Part shown: piece by piece, positions 10,600-22,205 of the stretch
Layout: each line of letters opens with the position of its first letter
Numbering within the stretch: the stretch's first letter is position 1
Assembly (NCBI RefSeq): GCF_030035675.1
Contig: NC_084481.1
Coordinates: 49,598,399 to 49,662,398, forward strand
Direction of reading: 5' to 3'
Length of the DNA stretch: 64,000 bases
Source: Rhineura floridana
Lineage: Eukaryota; Chordata; Lepidosauria; Squamata; Rhineuridae
Translations under genes and position numbers: made by a program
Notes under the pieces: generated by a model
The model's database searches: none
Told to the model about the DNA's origin: nothing
Seen by the model: the letters and a program-made list of their open reading frames with translations, nothing else

Positions 10600-11496
10600 G
10601 TTTTTAAAATTTCCTTGAGGATGTCTTGTAGTAAAATGTCAGACAAATTCATAATTACCCACACGTAGAAAGACAGCACGAACATTTCTGTCAACTTTTC
10701 AGTATCTCCTTATATATGAAATCATAAGTACTTTAGGGAGTTAAGAAACTTTCCTTATGGGTCATAAACATTCCGGATGTAGCACCTAGCAAGTAAAGAG
10801 CAGCAGGCAAGTTAAATGATAACCATCAAGCAGAATCCTCAGTCTTTATGGTGCTGAATTAGTACAACTGTGTGTGTGTAGCCTACCTCTATTGTTCTAA
10901 AAGCTGTAACACAAAAAGACCTTAAACAATGTGTTTGAGATTAGCTGAAATGCTTTTTAGATATTCAGCCTGATCCTATCAGGGACAGTTCAAGACACTT
11001 TGTGATCTGAAATGTAACATTGGAATGGCCTTTGCAGTCCTTTAATGAGAGTCCCTAATCTACTACCTGAGGTGGCTGTCTTATTCCAACTCATGTTAAG
11101 GCTATCCCTGGATTTGGTGCATATTAACTTGAATTTAAATGGATTTTACCCCAAGTAAGCATGTAAGGGATTACAGCCTAAAGTTGCCATCTATGCATAA
11201 GTAAGCCTTCATGGGATCAAGCAGCATGGCTTGTGATCCTAATAAGGGACTTTAAAGTTCAGTTGATTTCACTTTAACTTTTCACAATAACCTTTTGTTA
11301 CAATTAAGACTGCAACTTCAAGCATACCCAAACCAAAAGACAGCGCTGGAAATTGTTCTATGATGTTTAATATTTTAGTCCCACCCTTGAACCTGCATCA
11401 TTTTGACTGTGAACTGGCTAAGTCATTTCCAATAATTTCACAATAATGGCCAGTAATCTAACACTCTTTTTGTAGCAGAAACAATCGCTGTTTCAT
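10600..11496. other. GRB14: Intron 1 sequence, little recognised
   Basis: Unique-looking AT-rich intron with one decayed MITE half at 11100-11190. No conserved frame, RNA gene or splice-site-bounded coding segment was seen. Confidence 0.5.
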
Positions 11497-11733
11497 TTTA
11501 AATGGAAATGGACTGCCTTCAAGTTGATTCTGACTTATGGTGACCCTATAAATAGGGTTTTCATGGTAAGCGGTATTCAGAGGTGGTTTACCATTGCCCT
11601 CCTTTGAGGCTGAGAGGCAGTGACTGGCCCAAGGTCACCCAGTGAGCTTCATGGCTGTGTTGGGGATTCTAACCCTGGTCTCCCAGGTCGTAGTCCAGCA
11701 CTCTAACCACTATGCCACACTGACTTCTTTTAC
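11497..11733 (-). mobile_element. tRNA-derived SINE with Bov-B-like tail
   Basis: Reversed, it reads from a tRNA-like head (GTGGTTAGAGTGCTGGACTA as A box, a GGTT-containing B box near 11670) through CACTGGGTGACCTTGGGCCA to a tail whose CATAAGTCAGAATCAACTTG resembles the Bov-B/RTE-type end used by Sauria-like SINEs. It is nearly full length. Confidence 0.7.
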
Positions 11734-11854
11734 AGAAAGTCATTTCCCAGAGTTTATGAAATCTTTTATTGGATCAAGTTTTGTGAGTGACTGTGCAAGC
11801 TTTGAAAGTGCACAGAACTCTTCATCTGACAGAATGGAAGAGCAACTGTCTAGT

Positions 11855-12065
11855 TGGTTTATTTAATTTTATTCCATTTATGAATCGCTTCCCATGAAAT
11901 ATCCCAAACCGATTAACAATAAATATATATATATAAAATCAACAATAAAAATATAAAAACAATTTCAAATCCAACACAGATTGGGATAACAATCTCCACT
12001 TAAAAGACTTATTGAAAAAGGATGGTTTTAAATAGGCCCTAAAAAGTTAATAGAGCTGGCACTTA
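11855..12065 (-). mobile_element. LINE 3' end fragment (L2-like)
   Basis: Begins with a TTTATTTAATTTTATTCCAT tail-like run, then AT-rich sequence with CAATAAATATATATATATA, and ends near AGGCCCTAAAAAGTTAATAG, a layout like the minus-strand L2 3' ends elsewhere. Diverged; clade uncertain. It lies just upstream of exon 2. Confidence 0.4.
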
Positions 12066-12239
12066 TGAATTGCTACCTTTAAAGTTTGTCTAATGAAATC
12101 TGTGTGTTTCTCAGCTTTAAATATTTTTTCACAAATATTTTTAGTTTCTTGGGTTGTTTTGTTGTTGTTTTTGCATTTTGGTCTCCATTTGGATTTAGAT
12201 AACTATTTTGTATGAACCATTTATTATCTTTCAATGTAG

Positions 12240-12372
12240 GAGAAAAAAGGGAGAACTTGATGTACTAGAAATTCCATCCATACCAAATCCCTTCCCGGAG
12301 CTTTGCTGCTCTCAATTTACATCTGTTTTGTCAGCCAGTCTGTTGCCTAAGGCAAATCCCAGGATAAAACAG
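12240..12372 (+). CDS. GRB14: GRB14 coding exon 2 (PxIPNPFPEL motif)
   Basis: One base completes the split Arg codon 58, followed by 44 codons (residues 59-102). The acceptor is TCAATGTAG|G and the donor CAG|GTAAGC. The translation carries PSIPNPFPELCC, the proline-rich signature shared by GRB7, GRB10 and GRB14, then TSVLSASLLPKANPR, close to human TSVLSADLFPKANSR. The motif is a short linear docking element ahead of the RA domain. Phase 2-to-0 joins exon 1 and exon 3 cleanly. Confidence 0.95.
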
Positions 12373-12669
12373 GTAAGCTTTTCTCAATTTTGACAGTTAA
12401 AGTATGAAAGAAAAGGATGTTTTTTCTCTAAATCATTGAGAAAACAACTCTGACATATAAAAAAAGAATCCATTCAAAACCTTGAGTGATTTTTTGTTGT
12501 GTTTTTGGAGTTAGCACAGTAAATGGTTTCTTGCTTGCTTACTGTGGCAAGTTCCATGCTTAATAAAATCCAGGGAACATTCTGTATGAATGTATTTGAT
12601 GTGAGTTTTATTAAATTTGATGCTGGACTACTTTACTTCCTTCTCCCCATGCAAATCTCCTATTCTTTA

Positions 12670-12795
12670 AGCCGGGGTAAGGAATCTGTGGCCCTCCAGA
12701 TGTTGTTAGACTCCATCTTCTATCAAGCACAGGCAATGGTTCAGGGGTGATGGGAGTTATAGTCCAAGAACATCTGGAAGGGCGTTCATCAATCA
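12670..12795. mobile_element. Palindromic MITE ('CTCCAGATG' family)
   Basis: GGCCCTCCAGATGTTGTTAG at the left is mirrored by GAACATCTGGAAGGGC at the right, with the ACTCC/GGGAGT core between. Same family as 4291-4392. Confidence 0.7.
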
Positions 12796-12820
12796 TCGTT
12801 GTGATTGAATGCATATAAAC

Positions 12821-13045
12821 TGTAATGTGGTGGGTGGAGAATTAATATTTGGTGGAGTACGCCATCTGCCTCTCGGGGGCAGTGTGGGAAGAAGAACATA
12901 TTGCCATCTTCCTTGTTGCTGTTGAGGTGTCTGAGTGTAAGCTAGTGTCTCTTGGCCTTGGTTCTACTTTTGTCCTAAAATAAACATTTGTGAAAAGCTG
13001 CAGTGTCTGTTCTTAGAGGAAGCCTGTATTTGAACCTCTGTTACA
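12821..13045 (+). mobile_element. Possible solo LTR (fossil, family unknown)
   Basis: A ~225-bp segment opens TGTAA and closes TTACA (a perfect short inverted terminus of the TG...CA kind) and has an AATAAA at 12979-12984. No matching flanking duplication and no internal retroviral region was seen. Weak call; orientation is taken from the AATAAA. Confidence 0.35.
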
Positions 13046-13760
13046 TCATTGGCTCCTTCTTCTTAGTCATCCGTTTTGTAAATTGATCTAACTTTTCCTC
13101 ATAAGGAAGATGTGGTAGCTCCCTGATTGTTTTGGTCACCGTTTCTGTGTCTTTTTTTACTCTGTATGTGGCTACACCATAGGTTTGTGCAAGGGCATTA
13201 TATTATTGGCTGTTTTGTTTTACAATCTCTTTGCTAATAATCCCTAGCATGGAATTTGCCATTTTCACAGCTGCCTCACATGAGCCGATGTTTTCCCCGA
13301 CTTATCTATCTATCCCTTTCTGATTTTTTCCCCTAACTAGTCACCACCAGTTGAGACCTATTCAGCAAAATGTCTTGTCTCAATGTTGTTCTGCCTCAAT
13401 GTGCATCCCTTACTTAAACTGGAACTATTTGCTATTTAATTGGCCGTTTTCTCCATTTTAGAGAGAACCTTTTGGAGCTCTTTGCAATCCCTTTTTGCTT
13501 TTATGCTTTTACCCCTAGCTCTAAGCCGCTTATGAACAAGTTAAAAAGCACAGGTGCTAATACAGATCCTTGGGGGGACCCCGCTTTGTGTTTCGCTCCA
13601 TTGAGGGAAACTGTAACTATAAGGGGATCTGTCCTTCTGTCCCGTGACTGATAGTCTTTTATGAGGGGCTTTGTCAAAAAAACCCTTTTTGAAGTCCGTG
13701 GATCTAATGTCTACTGGATCATTCGTTTGATTGCCTCTTGACACAAGGGAGAGAAAATGT
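13045..13760 (-). mobile_element. CR1/L3-type LINE fragment (RT region)
   Basis: Reversed, one stretch reads GVPxQGSVLAPVLFNLFI, the RT motif after the palm, with the C-terminal part following: AAVKMANSMLGIISKEI-like sequence and a FLMRKS-type end. The word order matches the 3' half of CR1 ORF2. Frame-broken and old. Confidence 0.7.
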
Positions 13761-13769
13761 GCTTTCAAC

Positions 13770-15380
13770 TACCCTCTTATTGACTAACCACCAACCACCA
13801 CATCTGGAGCCTCACCACTCAAGCCAGCCAAGGTGGAAGTTGGGTGGGGAAGGTGGGGAGAAAAAATTGTGCTTCTGCTGTGTTGGCTCCAGGCTGGCAC
13901 AGCAGAGAGGGCTGGATTGGGCCCTTTGCTGTAACCTGCTGGTAGTTGAACTGGCTTAGGATTCAGTGGATCCTTGGTTGGCCCTCCCTTTCCCCACCTT
14001 CTTCTTGCCCCCCAAACACTCTGTTTTGGATGTATGTGCTAGGAACCGCTGGCAGGGTGTTGCAAGCGGTAGCTTCCATCTGCAGTTTAGGTGGACATAG
14101 TTAAGAGCACTGCAGTAGCAGAGCTCGGCACAGAGAGCTGGGCAGAGGGACATCTCTACCTTATCTGTACGCCCTTCTATATGGTGGATCTTGGTTCATG
14201 TCGTATACGAAGGCTCAATGCAGCAAGTTCCTTGGGATGCATTGGCATGGTGAACTATAATGTGTGAGCTGAAGTCTTCACGGATACAGCTGCAGATTTC
14301 TTACTCTGCTTTTTACAGTCACAAGCCAGAATATTTGCATGGTTGAGAAGCAACAGCAGTAGCCATACGTCAGAGGTTTGAGAGATACGGCAGGTGACAA
14401 GGCAAACAGAGGACAGCCTTGCTTTGTCCTTCTGCTCAGTTGAACACTTCCTAGGGTCTGTGTGGGTCTCAAGCTTGCACTGAACTCTCATGTAGAATTT
14501 GACACAAAAACCCTGGAAAGTTGAATCATGAGAAATATGGGGTGGTGGTGATTCCTGATCTCAGCATGCTTAGGCTGCAGTTCTGTTCACACTTACCTGG
14601 GAGCAAGGGCCACTGAACCCATTGGGGCTGGTTTCGAAGTAGACATGTAGAGGATTGCACGGTTACATAGGTTTGAGAGGCATGAGTATCAACTGAACAG
14701 ACACTCCCATGGCCATACTTCATGTATGAACACTAGTTGCTTAGTTTTATAACTGATCTCAAAAGTACCATAAAATTAAATATTTTTAAAATGAAGCTGT
14801 ATGCTTTAAATGGAAATAGCATACAAATATTGTTGTAAGTTTTGGGGAGGAATTAATCTTGATGCCATCTTTGGGGTCTTGCCCATGCCTGCCATTGTAT
14901 AACTCCAGGATGGGTTTCTTGCAAAGAAAAAGAAACTGCTAAAGTGGGCAAACCAGTTAGCCAAGTCTGTTATGTACTGACTTTGTTATGTTAAGATTGG
15001 ACCAAAGTGTTCCATAGAAACTATTAGCTGAAGATTCTGGGCCTGTCCATATGATTGTATAATCTGCAATGTTATTGCTTTGTGTCCTCATTAGGAATTC
15101 ACCATCGTCCATATGATGTTGCACGCTAGTTCGGATTTTCACATTTGCATGGTGCTGAACTGGGGTACTTCCTCCTTATGGCTTCTGTAACTGTATCACA
15201 TTGGTGTTTTTTTTTTTAAAGTACTATTTTGGGATCAGACGTAAAATCAAATGTTTAATGAATAATATTTCCACTCAAAAGCTATTATGCTAACAATTCA
15301 TTGTAAACAAAGAGTTTTTCCGGAGGTTTTTATCTGAGCTTCCTTGGGCTTTAATGTGGCATTGATCTTGCAGCCGATCC
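13770..15380. other. GRB14: Intron 2 sequence, little recognised
   Basis: Apart from the MITE at 14573-14668, only short frames with no recognisable motif occur. Nothing else can be supported. Confidence 0.5.
14573..14668. mobile_element. Palindromic MITE ('AAGTCCCATTGAA' family)
   Basis: Left half GGCTGCAGTTCTGTTCACAC then TTACCTGGGAGCAAG; right half GAAGTAGACATGTAGAGGAT then TGCAC. The halves are imperfect inverted copies. Related loci: 3165-3230, 3318-3360, 11100-11190, 23395-23440, 28020-28112, 32138-32228, 39080-39215, 42570-42662, 50200-50295, 54190-54262, 60418-60520 and 62682-62778. Confidence 0.65.
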
Positions 15381-15388
15381 AGCAGGAG

Positions 15389-15500
<112 letters not shown>

Positions 15501-16006
15501 CTAGCACACACACTGTAAGTTGTGTTCTTTTCTTCCCAGCCTGAAACTGACTAATCTGGGTCTTCCCTTTGCTAACTTGAAACTGAATGACAGACCATCT
15601 CTTGCTTTCTGCCATGGTGGGTGTTGGAGGATCTAATACAATTTGGGAGAAGGAGGCACAAAGAGGAGATTTGGTGGGAGCACTGGGCAGAAGGAAAGAC
15701 CTTTCAAAATGGTAACAGCAGGAGATAGTGGGAAACAGTCGAATATGGAAAGGGATTTGCCTCCCAGTTCGACAAATTCAATGGATTCAGGAGTAACCAT
15801 TGGCTCCCATCCTTCGTATGTAACAGCCCAGACGTTTATTTTGCTTTCACTTGGGGGGGGTGTCCATTAACGTTGCCCTTTTGCGCATCCACAAACCTGT
15901 GCATGTGTTGGATTTTTTTAAAAAAAGATACACGTTTCTGTGCTCTTTCAAAGAGCATGTGAAACGCAACTGACCATTATGGACCAATCATTGAAAAGGG
16001 GTGGAC

Positions 16007-16103
<97 letters not shown>
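16007..16103. repeat. (ATT)n microsatellite, expanded L2 tail
   Basis: Roughly 32 uninterrupted TTA units abut the 3' end of the antisense L2 that follows, so the array derives from that element's TAA tail. Confidence 0.97.
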
Positions 16104-17672
16104 CTTTATTTATACCCCCCCTTTTTCCAGCTGGAACTCAAGGCGGCTTCCAGATAAAAACAAGTACACATCATTAAGAACCTATAAAAATATAAAACAT
16201 ATAAACATATAAAATCAGCATTAAAACAGGATTAAACTATTAAGATGTTAAAACCAATTACTCTTAAAATACTGCAACCCAGTTTAGGAGCATACAGGCA
16301 AAACAATAACATACAGCATCCTCTTCAGTCACTACCCTTAAAACCTTCAGTTCCAAAGGCCTGCCGGAAGAAAAAAGTCTTTAGCTGTCGGTGGAAAGAC
16401 TGCACAGAGGAGGCCATTCTTGCCTCCCTAGGGAGGGAGTTCCAGAGCCTAGGGGCAGCCACCGAAAAGGCCCTATCTCGTGTCCCCACCAGTCGCACTT
16501 GTGAAGGTGTTGGGATCGTGAGAAGGGTCTCTCCTGAAGATCTCAGGGCCCGGGCAGGTTCATATAGGGAGATACGGTCTGACAGATAGCCTGGACCTAA
16601 GCCGTATAGGGCTTTATAGGTCATAACCAGCACTTTGAATTGTGTCCGGAAACAGACTGGCAGCCAGTGGAGCTGTTGCAGCAGGGGAGTTGTATGGTCC
16701 CTGTAACCAGCCCCAGTTAACATTCTGGCTGCAGCTCGTTGCACCAGCTGAAGTTTCCGAACAGTCTTCAAAGGCAGCCCCATGTAGAGCGCGTTACAGT
16801 AGTCTAAGCGGGATGTAACTAAGGCATGTGTCACCATAGTCAGATCAGATGACTCCAGGAACGGGTGCAGTTGGCGCACTAATCTTAACTGTGCAAAAGC
16901 ATTCCTGGCCACCGCAGAAACCTGGGCCTCCAGGTTTAAGGCTGAGTCCAGGAGCACACCCAAACTGCGAACCTGCATCTTCAGGGGGAGTGTAACCCCA
17001 TCCAGCACAGGCTGAACCCCTATTCCCTGATCCGCCTTTCGACTGACTAGGAGCACCTCTGTCTTGTCTGGATTAAGCTTCAGCTTGTTCACCCTCATCC
17101 AGTCCACCACTGCTGTCAGACACTGGTTTAGAACTGAGACAGTTTCCTTGGAATTAGGTGGAAAGGAGAAGTAGAGTTGGGTGTCATCTGCATACTGGTG
17201 GCACCGAACCCCAAATCTCCAGACAACCTCTCCCAGCGGTTTCATGTAGATATTAAATAGCATGGGGGACAGAACTGAACCCTGAGGGACCGCACAGGCC
17301 AATGGCCAAGGAGTCAAGCAGGAATCCCCCAGCACCACCTTCTGGGTTTGACCCTCCAGGAAGGAACGGAGCCATCGTAAAACGGTGCCCCCAAGTCCCA
17401 TCCCGGTAAGGTGACCCAGAAGGATACCATGGTCGATGGTATCGAAAGCTGCTGAGAGGTCCAACAGAACCAACAGGGACACACTCCCCCTGTCCAGTTC
17501 TCTGCGTAGGTCATCTACCAAGGCGACCAAAGCCGTCTCCATCCCATAACCAGGTCTGAAACCAGACTGAAATGGAACTAGATAATGCGTTTCATCCAGG
17601 AATCCCTGTAGTTGGGAGGCCACCACACGCTCTATTACCTTGCCCAGGAATGGGATATTAGACACTGGTCTT
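16104..17672 (-). mobile_element. L2-clade LINE, 5'-truncated, long open RT frame
   Basis: Minus-strand copy. Within the open frame 17770-16325, the L2-derived part starts at RPVSNIPFLGKVIERVV (about 17672). RT motifs are intact: [30 protein letters not shown] and [13 protein letters not shown]. The C-terminus is SFHRQLKTFFFRQAF, then a 3' end and the TAA tail. The first ~30 residues of the open frame are host sequence. It is from a different subfamily than the 5.1-kb copy (CFRTQFKVLVMTYKALYGLG against CFRARFKVLVLTYKALHGMG). Confidence 0.92.
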
Positions 17673-18007
17673 AGGGGAGTAGCCAGTGCTAAAGTGATGT
17701 AGACCAAAAAAAAGCCCACACATATGGATGCTTGAAGCCCACAATATAAATCTGACCACAAACAGGACATGTATGGATCTCAAGGCCACCAACCGAATAT
17801 GGAAAACGTGGATTTTGCAGTTAGATATGGATGGGCCCTCTGAAAGATGGGCTGAATGTGGCATGCCTTCTGATCCTGTCCCTCCCCTAGCTAGAGATGA
17901 TGTCACTAGAGAGTGTAAGAACAGTAGAGCTGGCAGTCAGTGATGTATCTGGGAGCTTGAAGAGACACAGAGCTTTGACTTGCTTTTTGTACTGAATCTG
18001 AAGCTGT

Positions 18008-18106
18008 GGCTTTGAGGGGCCCCTCAAAATGTAATGGGGCAGCAAGATCTGTTGGCTTGTTAAAGCTGTGTATATATAGAAATAAAACCATATATCACAA
18101 AGGTAC
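18008..18106 (+). mobile_element. Unclassified ~100-bp repeat, copy 1
   Basis: Aligns end to end with 22107-22205, with about 11 differences over 99 bp by eye. Shared blocks are AAAATGTAATGGGG, AGCAAGATCT and AAATAAAACCATATATCACA. No target-site duplication was seen around this copy. Confidence 0.75.
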
Positions 18107-18827
18107 CACAGTCGTACCAATGACCTTCCAAGGAAGCCAAACCAAGTCATTGAAGCTCTTGGGATCTCACTGCTTACAAATTGGGGCCCATGTAACCACA
18201 TTTAAAGTGTCTTCATTTTCAATGGAGAATCGATTGCTTTGGGACACAATGAAATGAAATAAATCCAAGAGTAAATAGAAGGAAAATGTGCAGCAGAATG
18301 ATGAATCTTGCTTTGGCCAAAGATAAGTTAGAAGTTTTCCTACAATAATAGTTCAAGGTAAAGTAGGCTTCCTTGAATACGATTGCAAGTGCCAAAACAA
18401 AACTCAAGGGTATTTAAAGCGCAGGAACATTTTCTTCTGTTGAAGCATTTCTCTACATGTTTATCTCACTGTAGATGTTCAGAATTTGTAGATAACTTGA
18501 TCACATTAGACCAAATAAACTCTACAGTTTATTTTAAGAAAACTGTTAAGTGAGCCTCAGTACTGATTAAGGCTAGAATGTAACCACAAAAGAAGAAACT
18601 TTGAGAGAATGTATGGCACAGGAGAAATCTGGATACAGACTGTTTCTTTTTTTCTAAATTCTTCAGTGCAAGTCTGGAATTAATGGCAAGTATAATATTT
18701 CGCGTTTTAGGAAGAATAGAATTGTCTGATGATTCTTAATCCTGGGTTGACCATGTTACCCATGTGGTATCTTGGTGTTTTTTTTGGTTTTGTTTTGTTT
18801 TTCCACAAAGGAAACCAAACACACGAG

Positions 18828-19005
18828 GAAGGGCTATAGCTCAGTGGTAGAGCAACTGCTGAAGGTCCCAGGCTCAGTCCCCAACATCTGCAGGTAGGGT
18901 GGTGAAAGACTCCTGTCTGAAATCCTGGCGAGCTGTTGCCAGTTAGTGTAGAAAATAATGTGCTAGATGGAACAATGGCTTGACTCTGTAAAAGGCAGAT
19001 TCCTA
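18828..19005 (+). mobile_element. tRNA-derived SINE
   Basis: A tRNA-like head (ATAGCTCAGTGGTAGAGCAA as A box, AGGCTCAGTCCCC as a decayed B box) is followed by a body with ACTCCTGTCTGAAATCCTGG and AGCTGTTGCCAGTTAGTG, then TAAAAGGCAGATTCCTATA. Same family as 1275-1385 and 24638-24830. Confidence 0.8.
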
Positions 19006-20355
19006 TATGGGGTCTTGGACCTGATCACCTCTCTGTGGGCAGCACCGTGGGCCAGCTAGAGCAAGTGGGTCTTGCAACAAAACGTTGCAGTGTGGAATGC
19101 TCCTGTTCAGGATGTGAGCCAGCTGGCATAGTGCTCTATCAAGACACACCATTCCCTTTTCTGTACCCCGAATTCACCCAGCATTTTGTGGCTGCTGAGT
19201 ATGTTCAGTCCCCATTGGGGTGTGTTTGGGTTCTCCCTCCCTCCTTTAGGATTTTTTTCCATAAAGATTTTCTAGATATCAAATTCTGCTAACCTTAGTG
19301 TCTCCCCAAGCCTTCTGATACCTCTTGAGCATGGATAATGCTGTTTTGGCCACTTCATCCACACTCAAAGAATGAGTTTCCTGTTGAGGATGTGAAATAC
19401 CAGTGTGGTGATTCTGCGTAGGATGGAATGATCTAGAACTGCTTTTTGTCTAGCCTGAGGAGGTTTGCTATCTATTTATGAAACTATTTATTGGCGATAT
19501 GGTAGATAATAATCTTTCACGAAAACTAATTTATTGTTGTTGTATTTAAATTGCTGCTTTTGTCATGCTTTGTTGTAAACTACTCTGAATGTTAATGTAT
19601 ATAGAAGGTTTCATATTTACATGGGAATTGATGGTAACTTGCTAAACTTAGAAGGTCATAGGTCATTGTTGCCTGAGGCCTCTGCAAAGCAGAACACAAC
19701 ATACTCTTCTGGAATTTTCACAGAATTTTGCTCTTGAAATTTCAGTTGGTGGGCTCTTTTCCTCTCTTTAGCCTTACTATTGCTTTTAATTAGAAAACAA
19801 AAGAGACAAAATCTCAGAGTTCACTGTCCTATCTAAGCAGTCACTTTTCTAGTGAATGTTTTATACTGATGACTTGTGGAGTTTACTATTTCCAGAGGCG
19901 GCTGCTCATATGATTGAAGTTTGGCTGCCTTGCCCACCTGATACCCTCTCTTCATTGTTGCCTGAATAGGATGTGGCTATTTCAAGGATAATGCATGAAT
20001 CTTTCCTCATTTTTTCTAGTGGAGAAAGTATTTGCTTAATTGTGCAGCCTTGCAAATATGCTAGGTGAGCTTGAGCAGTTTAGATGATGGGAAATAAAAA
20101 TAGAAAAATATGGGGAAAGCCTACTGAAGTGTGGGCATTGCGCTGACAACATTTTATTTATTTGTGGACCCTGTCAGGAGCGTTCAGGGCTTGCCTTAGC
20201 AATAAAGCAATTGCCTCAGGCAACTGATTTTGGGCATTGTGAAAGGGAGCGAATTGTTTGGTGATTGTTGTTTGTTTGTTATACTTTTACTACCAACCAG
20301 GGAGAGCTGCCCTTGGGCACTATACACCTTGACCTGAGGCGTGTGTGTGTCCCAT

Positions 20356-20860
20356 TTATTAATTAAAATAATTTATAATCTGCCCTTTCCCCAAAAGTCC
20401 CAGGGTGGAAATATACTCCAAATTAAACAACAAAAAGAGTGTAAAAAACACACACACACCCCCCAGACATCAGTTACAAATATAACTGGCAGCAGCAGCG
20501 ACACAAATTCAGATGCCCAGTATACCTCGCTCCTCCTGCAAAGCCTGGGCAAAGACTGCATCTTCATCTGTTGATCAAATGACATCAGTGTTGTGGTGTG
20601 ACTGTTCTAAAGACAAGTGGCCACTGTAGAAAGAGCCCACCCATTGGCTTCCACCACTCAAAGCTTGTTAGGTGCTGGGACTACCCGCAGAGCTTTCCCT
20701 GCAGATCTTAAAACTCAGGCAGCTTGGTATGGGAGGAGGTGTTCTTTCAGATATTATTTACCAATAGGCAAAAATCCTCACGGTTTAAGAATGTACTTAG
20801 AGCCAACAGATATTTCTATCAAACTTTAAAAAGCAGGGCAATTGGACAGCTATAGTGAAC
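20356..20860 (-). mobile_element. L2-like LINE 3' fragment, old
   Basis: TTATAATCTGCCCTTTCCCC and CCCAGGGTGG at the left are an L2-type 3' end. ATTGGCTTCCACCACTCAAA and TAGGTGCTGGGACTAC farther right match the end-of-ORF region of the other antisense copies. Heavily decayed. Confidence 0.5.
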
Positions 20861-21279
20861 CAGGGGAGCAGGAGACCTGACCTCTCTGAGATATTGCACT
20901 GCCCTACAAATTTGTCAAAATGCAAACACAATTTGGGTTGGTCTTTCATAGTCCAATCCACTTCCTGTGTAGCTTGGAAGAATTTGGTAACGTGTTAAAT
21001 TGAAAATACCCCCATGCCATTCTGATGCTTCCCATAAGCTCATTTCAAAACAAAACCTTACAAAACGTATAGTCCTGAACTCAGAAACGTTTGCTTAACA
21101 ACCCTCTAAATTTTCATGGCGATACACAAAACAGTCAGAGAGAATCGAGAGTTCAACGCGTAAAAAGAGGGGGGAAAACCAGACCCCTTTTGGACTTCTT
21201 TCTGTCAGAGTTCTCACAATCTGTTGAAATTAATTAAAAATCAGCCATGTTCACAGAGTACCTGAGGGCACCTTGTAGA

Positions 21280-22015
21280 CCTCTAGTGATTCAAACCCCT
21301 GCTTTGATGCGGGTGATCCATAGTTGGAGTATCCCCACCAGATAGTTTGAAGACCTCCTGCAAGGAAGAGACTTCTGCCAAGTAATTGGTTCCATTGTCA
21401 AACAACTACTCTTACCATTAAGCAGTTTCCCCTAATGTTGTACGGAACTCTCCCCTCTTGTAACTTAAGCCCATTAACTTTAGTCCTGCCTCTTCAGGGG
21501 CAGCCAAGAACAAGTCCCTGCCATCATCCATGTGATGGCCCTTCAGAACTGCTTCCATGTTCTCCCTCTGTCCTCTGCTACGCATACCCAACCCCTTCTA
21601 CCTTTTCTCATAGGACTGTTTTTCCACACCCCTGACCATCTTCATAGCTTTTCTCTGAACCCATTCCAACTTGTCTTATACCCCTAAAGTGCTGTGCCCA
21701 GACATGATACTCCAAATGAGACCTGACAATGATGGAGTAAAATGGAGCTACTATTTCTTGTAACTTAGAAACTATGGTTGTTTTAATGCAGTCTAAAATC
21801 ACATTTGCCATTTCCCCCCTGGCAGTTGTGCTACACTGCTGACTCACGTCCAGCTTATAATTGACTGTAATCCCGAGACCCTTTTTTCATACACTACTGC
21901 TAAGAGAGGCGTTCCGCATCCTTTTCCGGTGCATTTTAAAGCCTAAATGTGGAACTCTGCATTTGTCTCTGCTGAATTTTATTTTGTTCCTGTATTTTGA
22001 GATGTTAGTTATGAA
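21280..22015 (-). mobile_element. CR1-clade LINE 3' fragment
   Basis: Reversed, the blocks run in the order of CR1 ORF2's C-terminus and 3' end. Plus-strand landmarks are TAATTGGTTCCATTGTCAAA, CTGACCATCTTCATAGCTTT, CCAAATGAGACCTGACAATG and ACTCTGCATTTGTC. They parallel the better copy at 35087-36470. Diverged and frame-broken. Confidence 0.75.
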
Positions 22016-22103
22016 GAGCATGAGCATAAGCAGAATGTTTTCAGCTCACCACTGAGCAAAGGCTGCCTCTCCTACACTTGGAATTGAAAAAGCAGCTTGC
22101 ATT

Positions 22104-22205
22104 AGGGGCTTTGAGGAGCCCCCGAAAATGTAATGGGGGAGCAAGATCTATTAGCTTGCTAAGGCTGTGCATATGTAGAAATAAAACCATATATCACAAA
22201 AGTAC
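22104..22205 (+). mobile_element. Unclassified ~102-bp short retroposon with 14-bp TSD, copy 2
   Basis: Flanked on both sides by the exact 14-bp AAGCAGCTTGCATT (22090-22103 and 22206-22219), the mark of target-primed insertion. There is no poly(A) tail and no obvious tRNA A/B boxes. A possible small stem is AGCAAG...CTTGCT near 22141-22161. Homologous to 18008-18106. The source RNA is unknown. Confidence 0.8.

Noticed and set aside
15940-16212. Poly-isoleucine frame
   Set aside because: Translation of the ATT microsatellite.
18840-18900. tRNA gene
   Set aside because: The A/B-box-like sequence is the head of a SINE; the B box is decayed and no cloverleaf closes.
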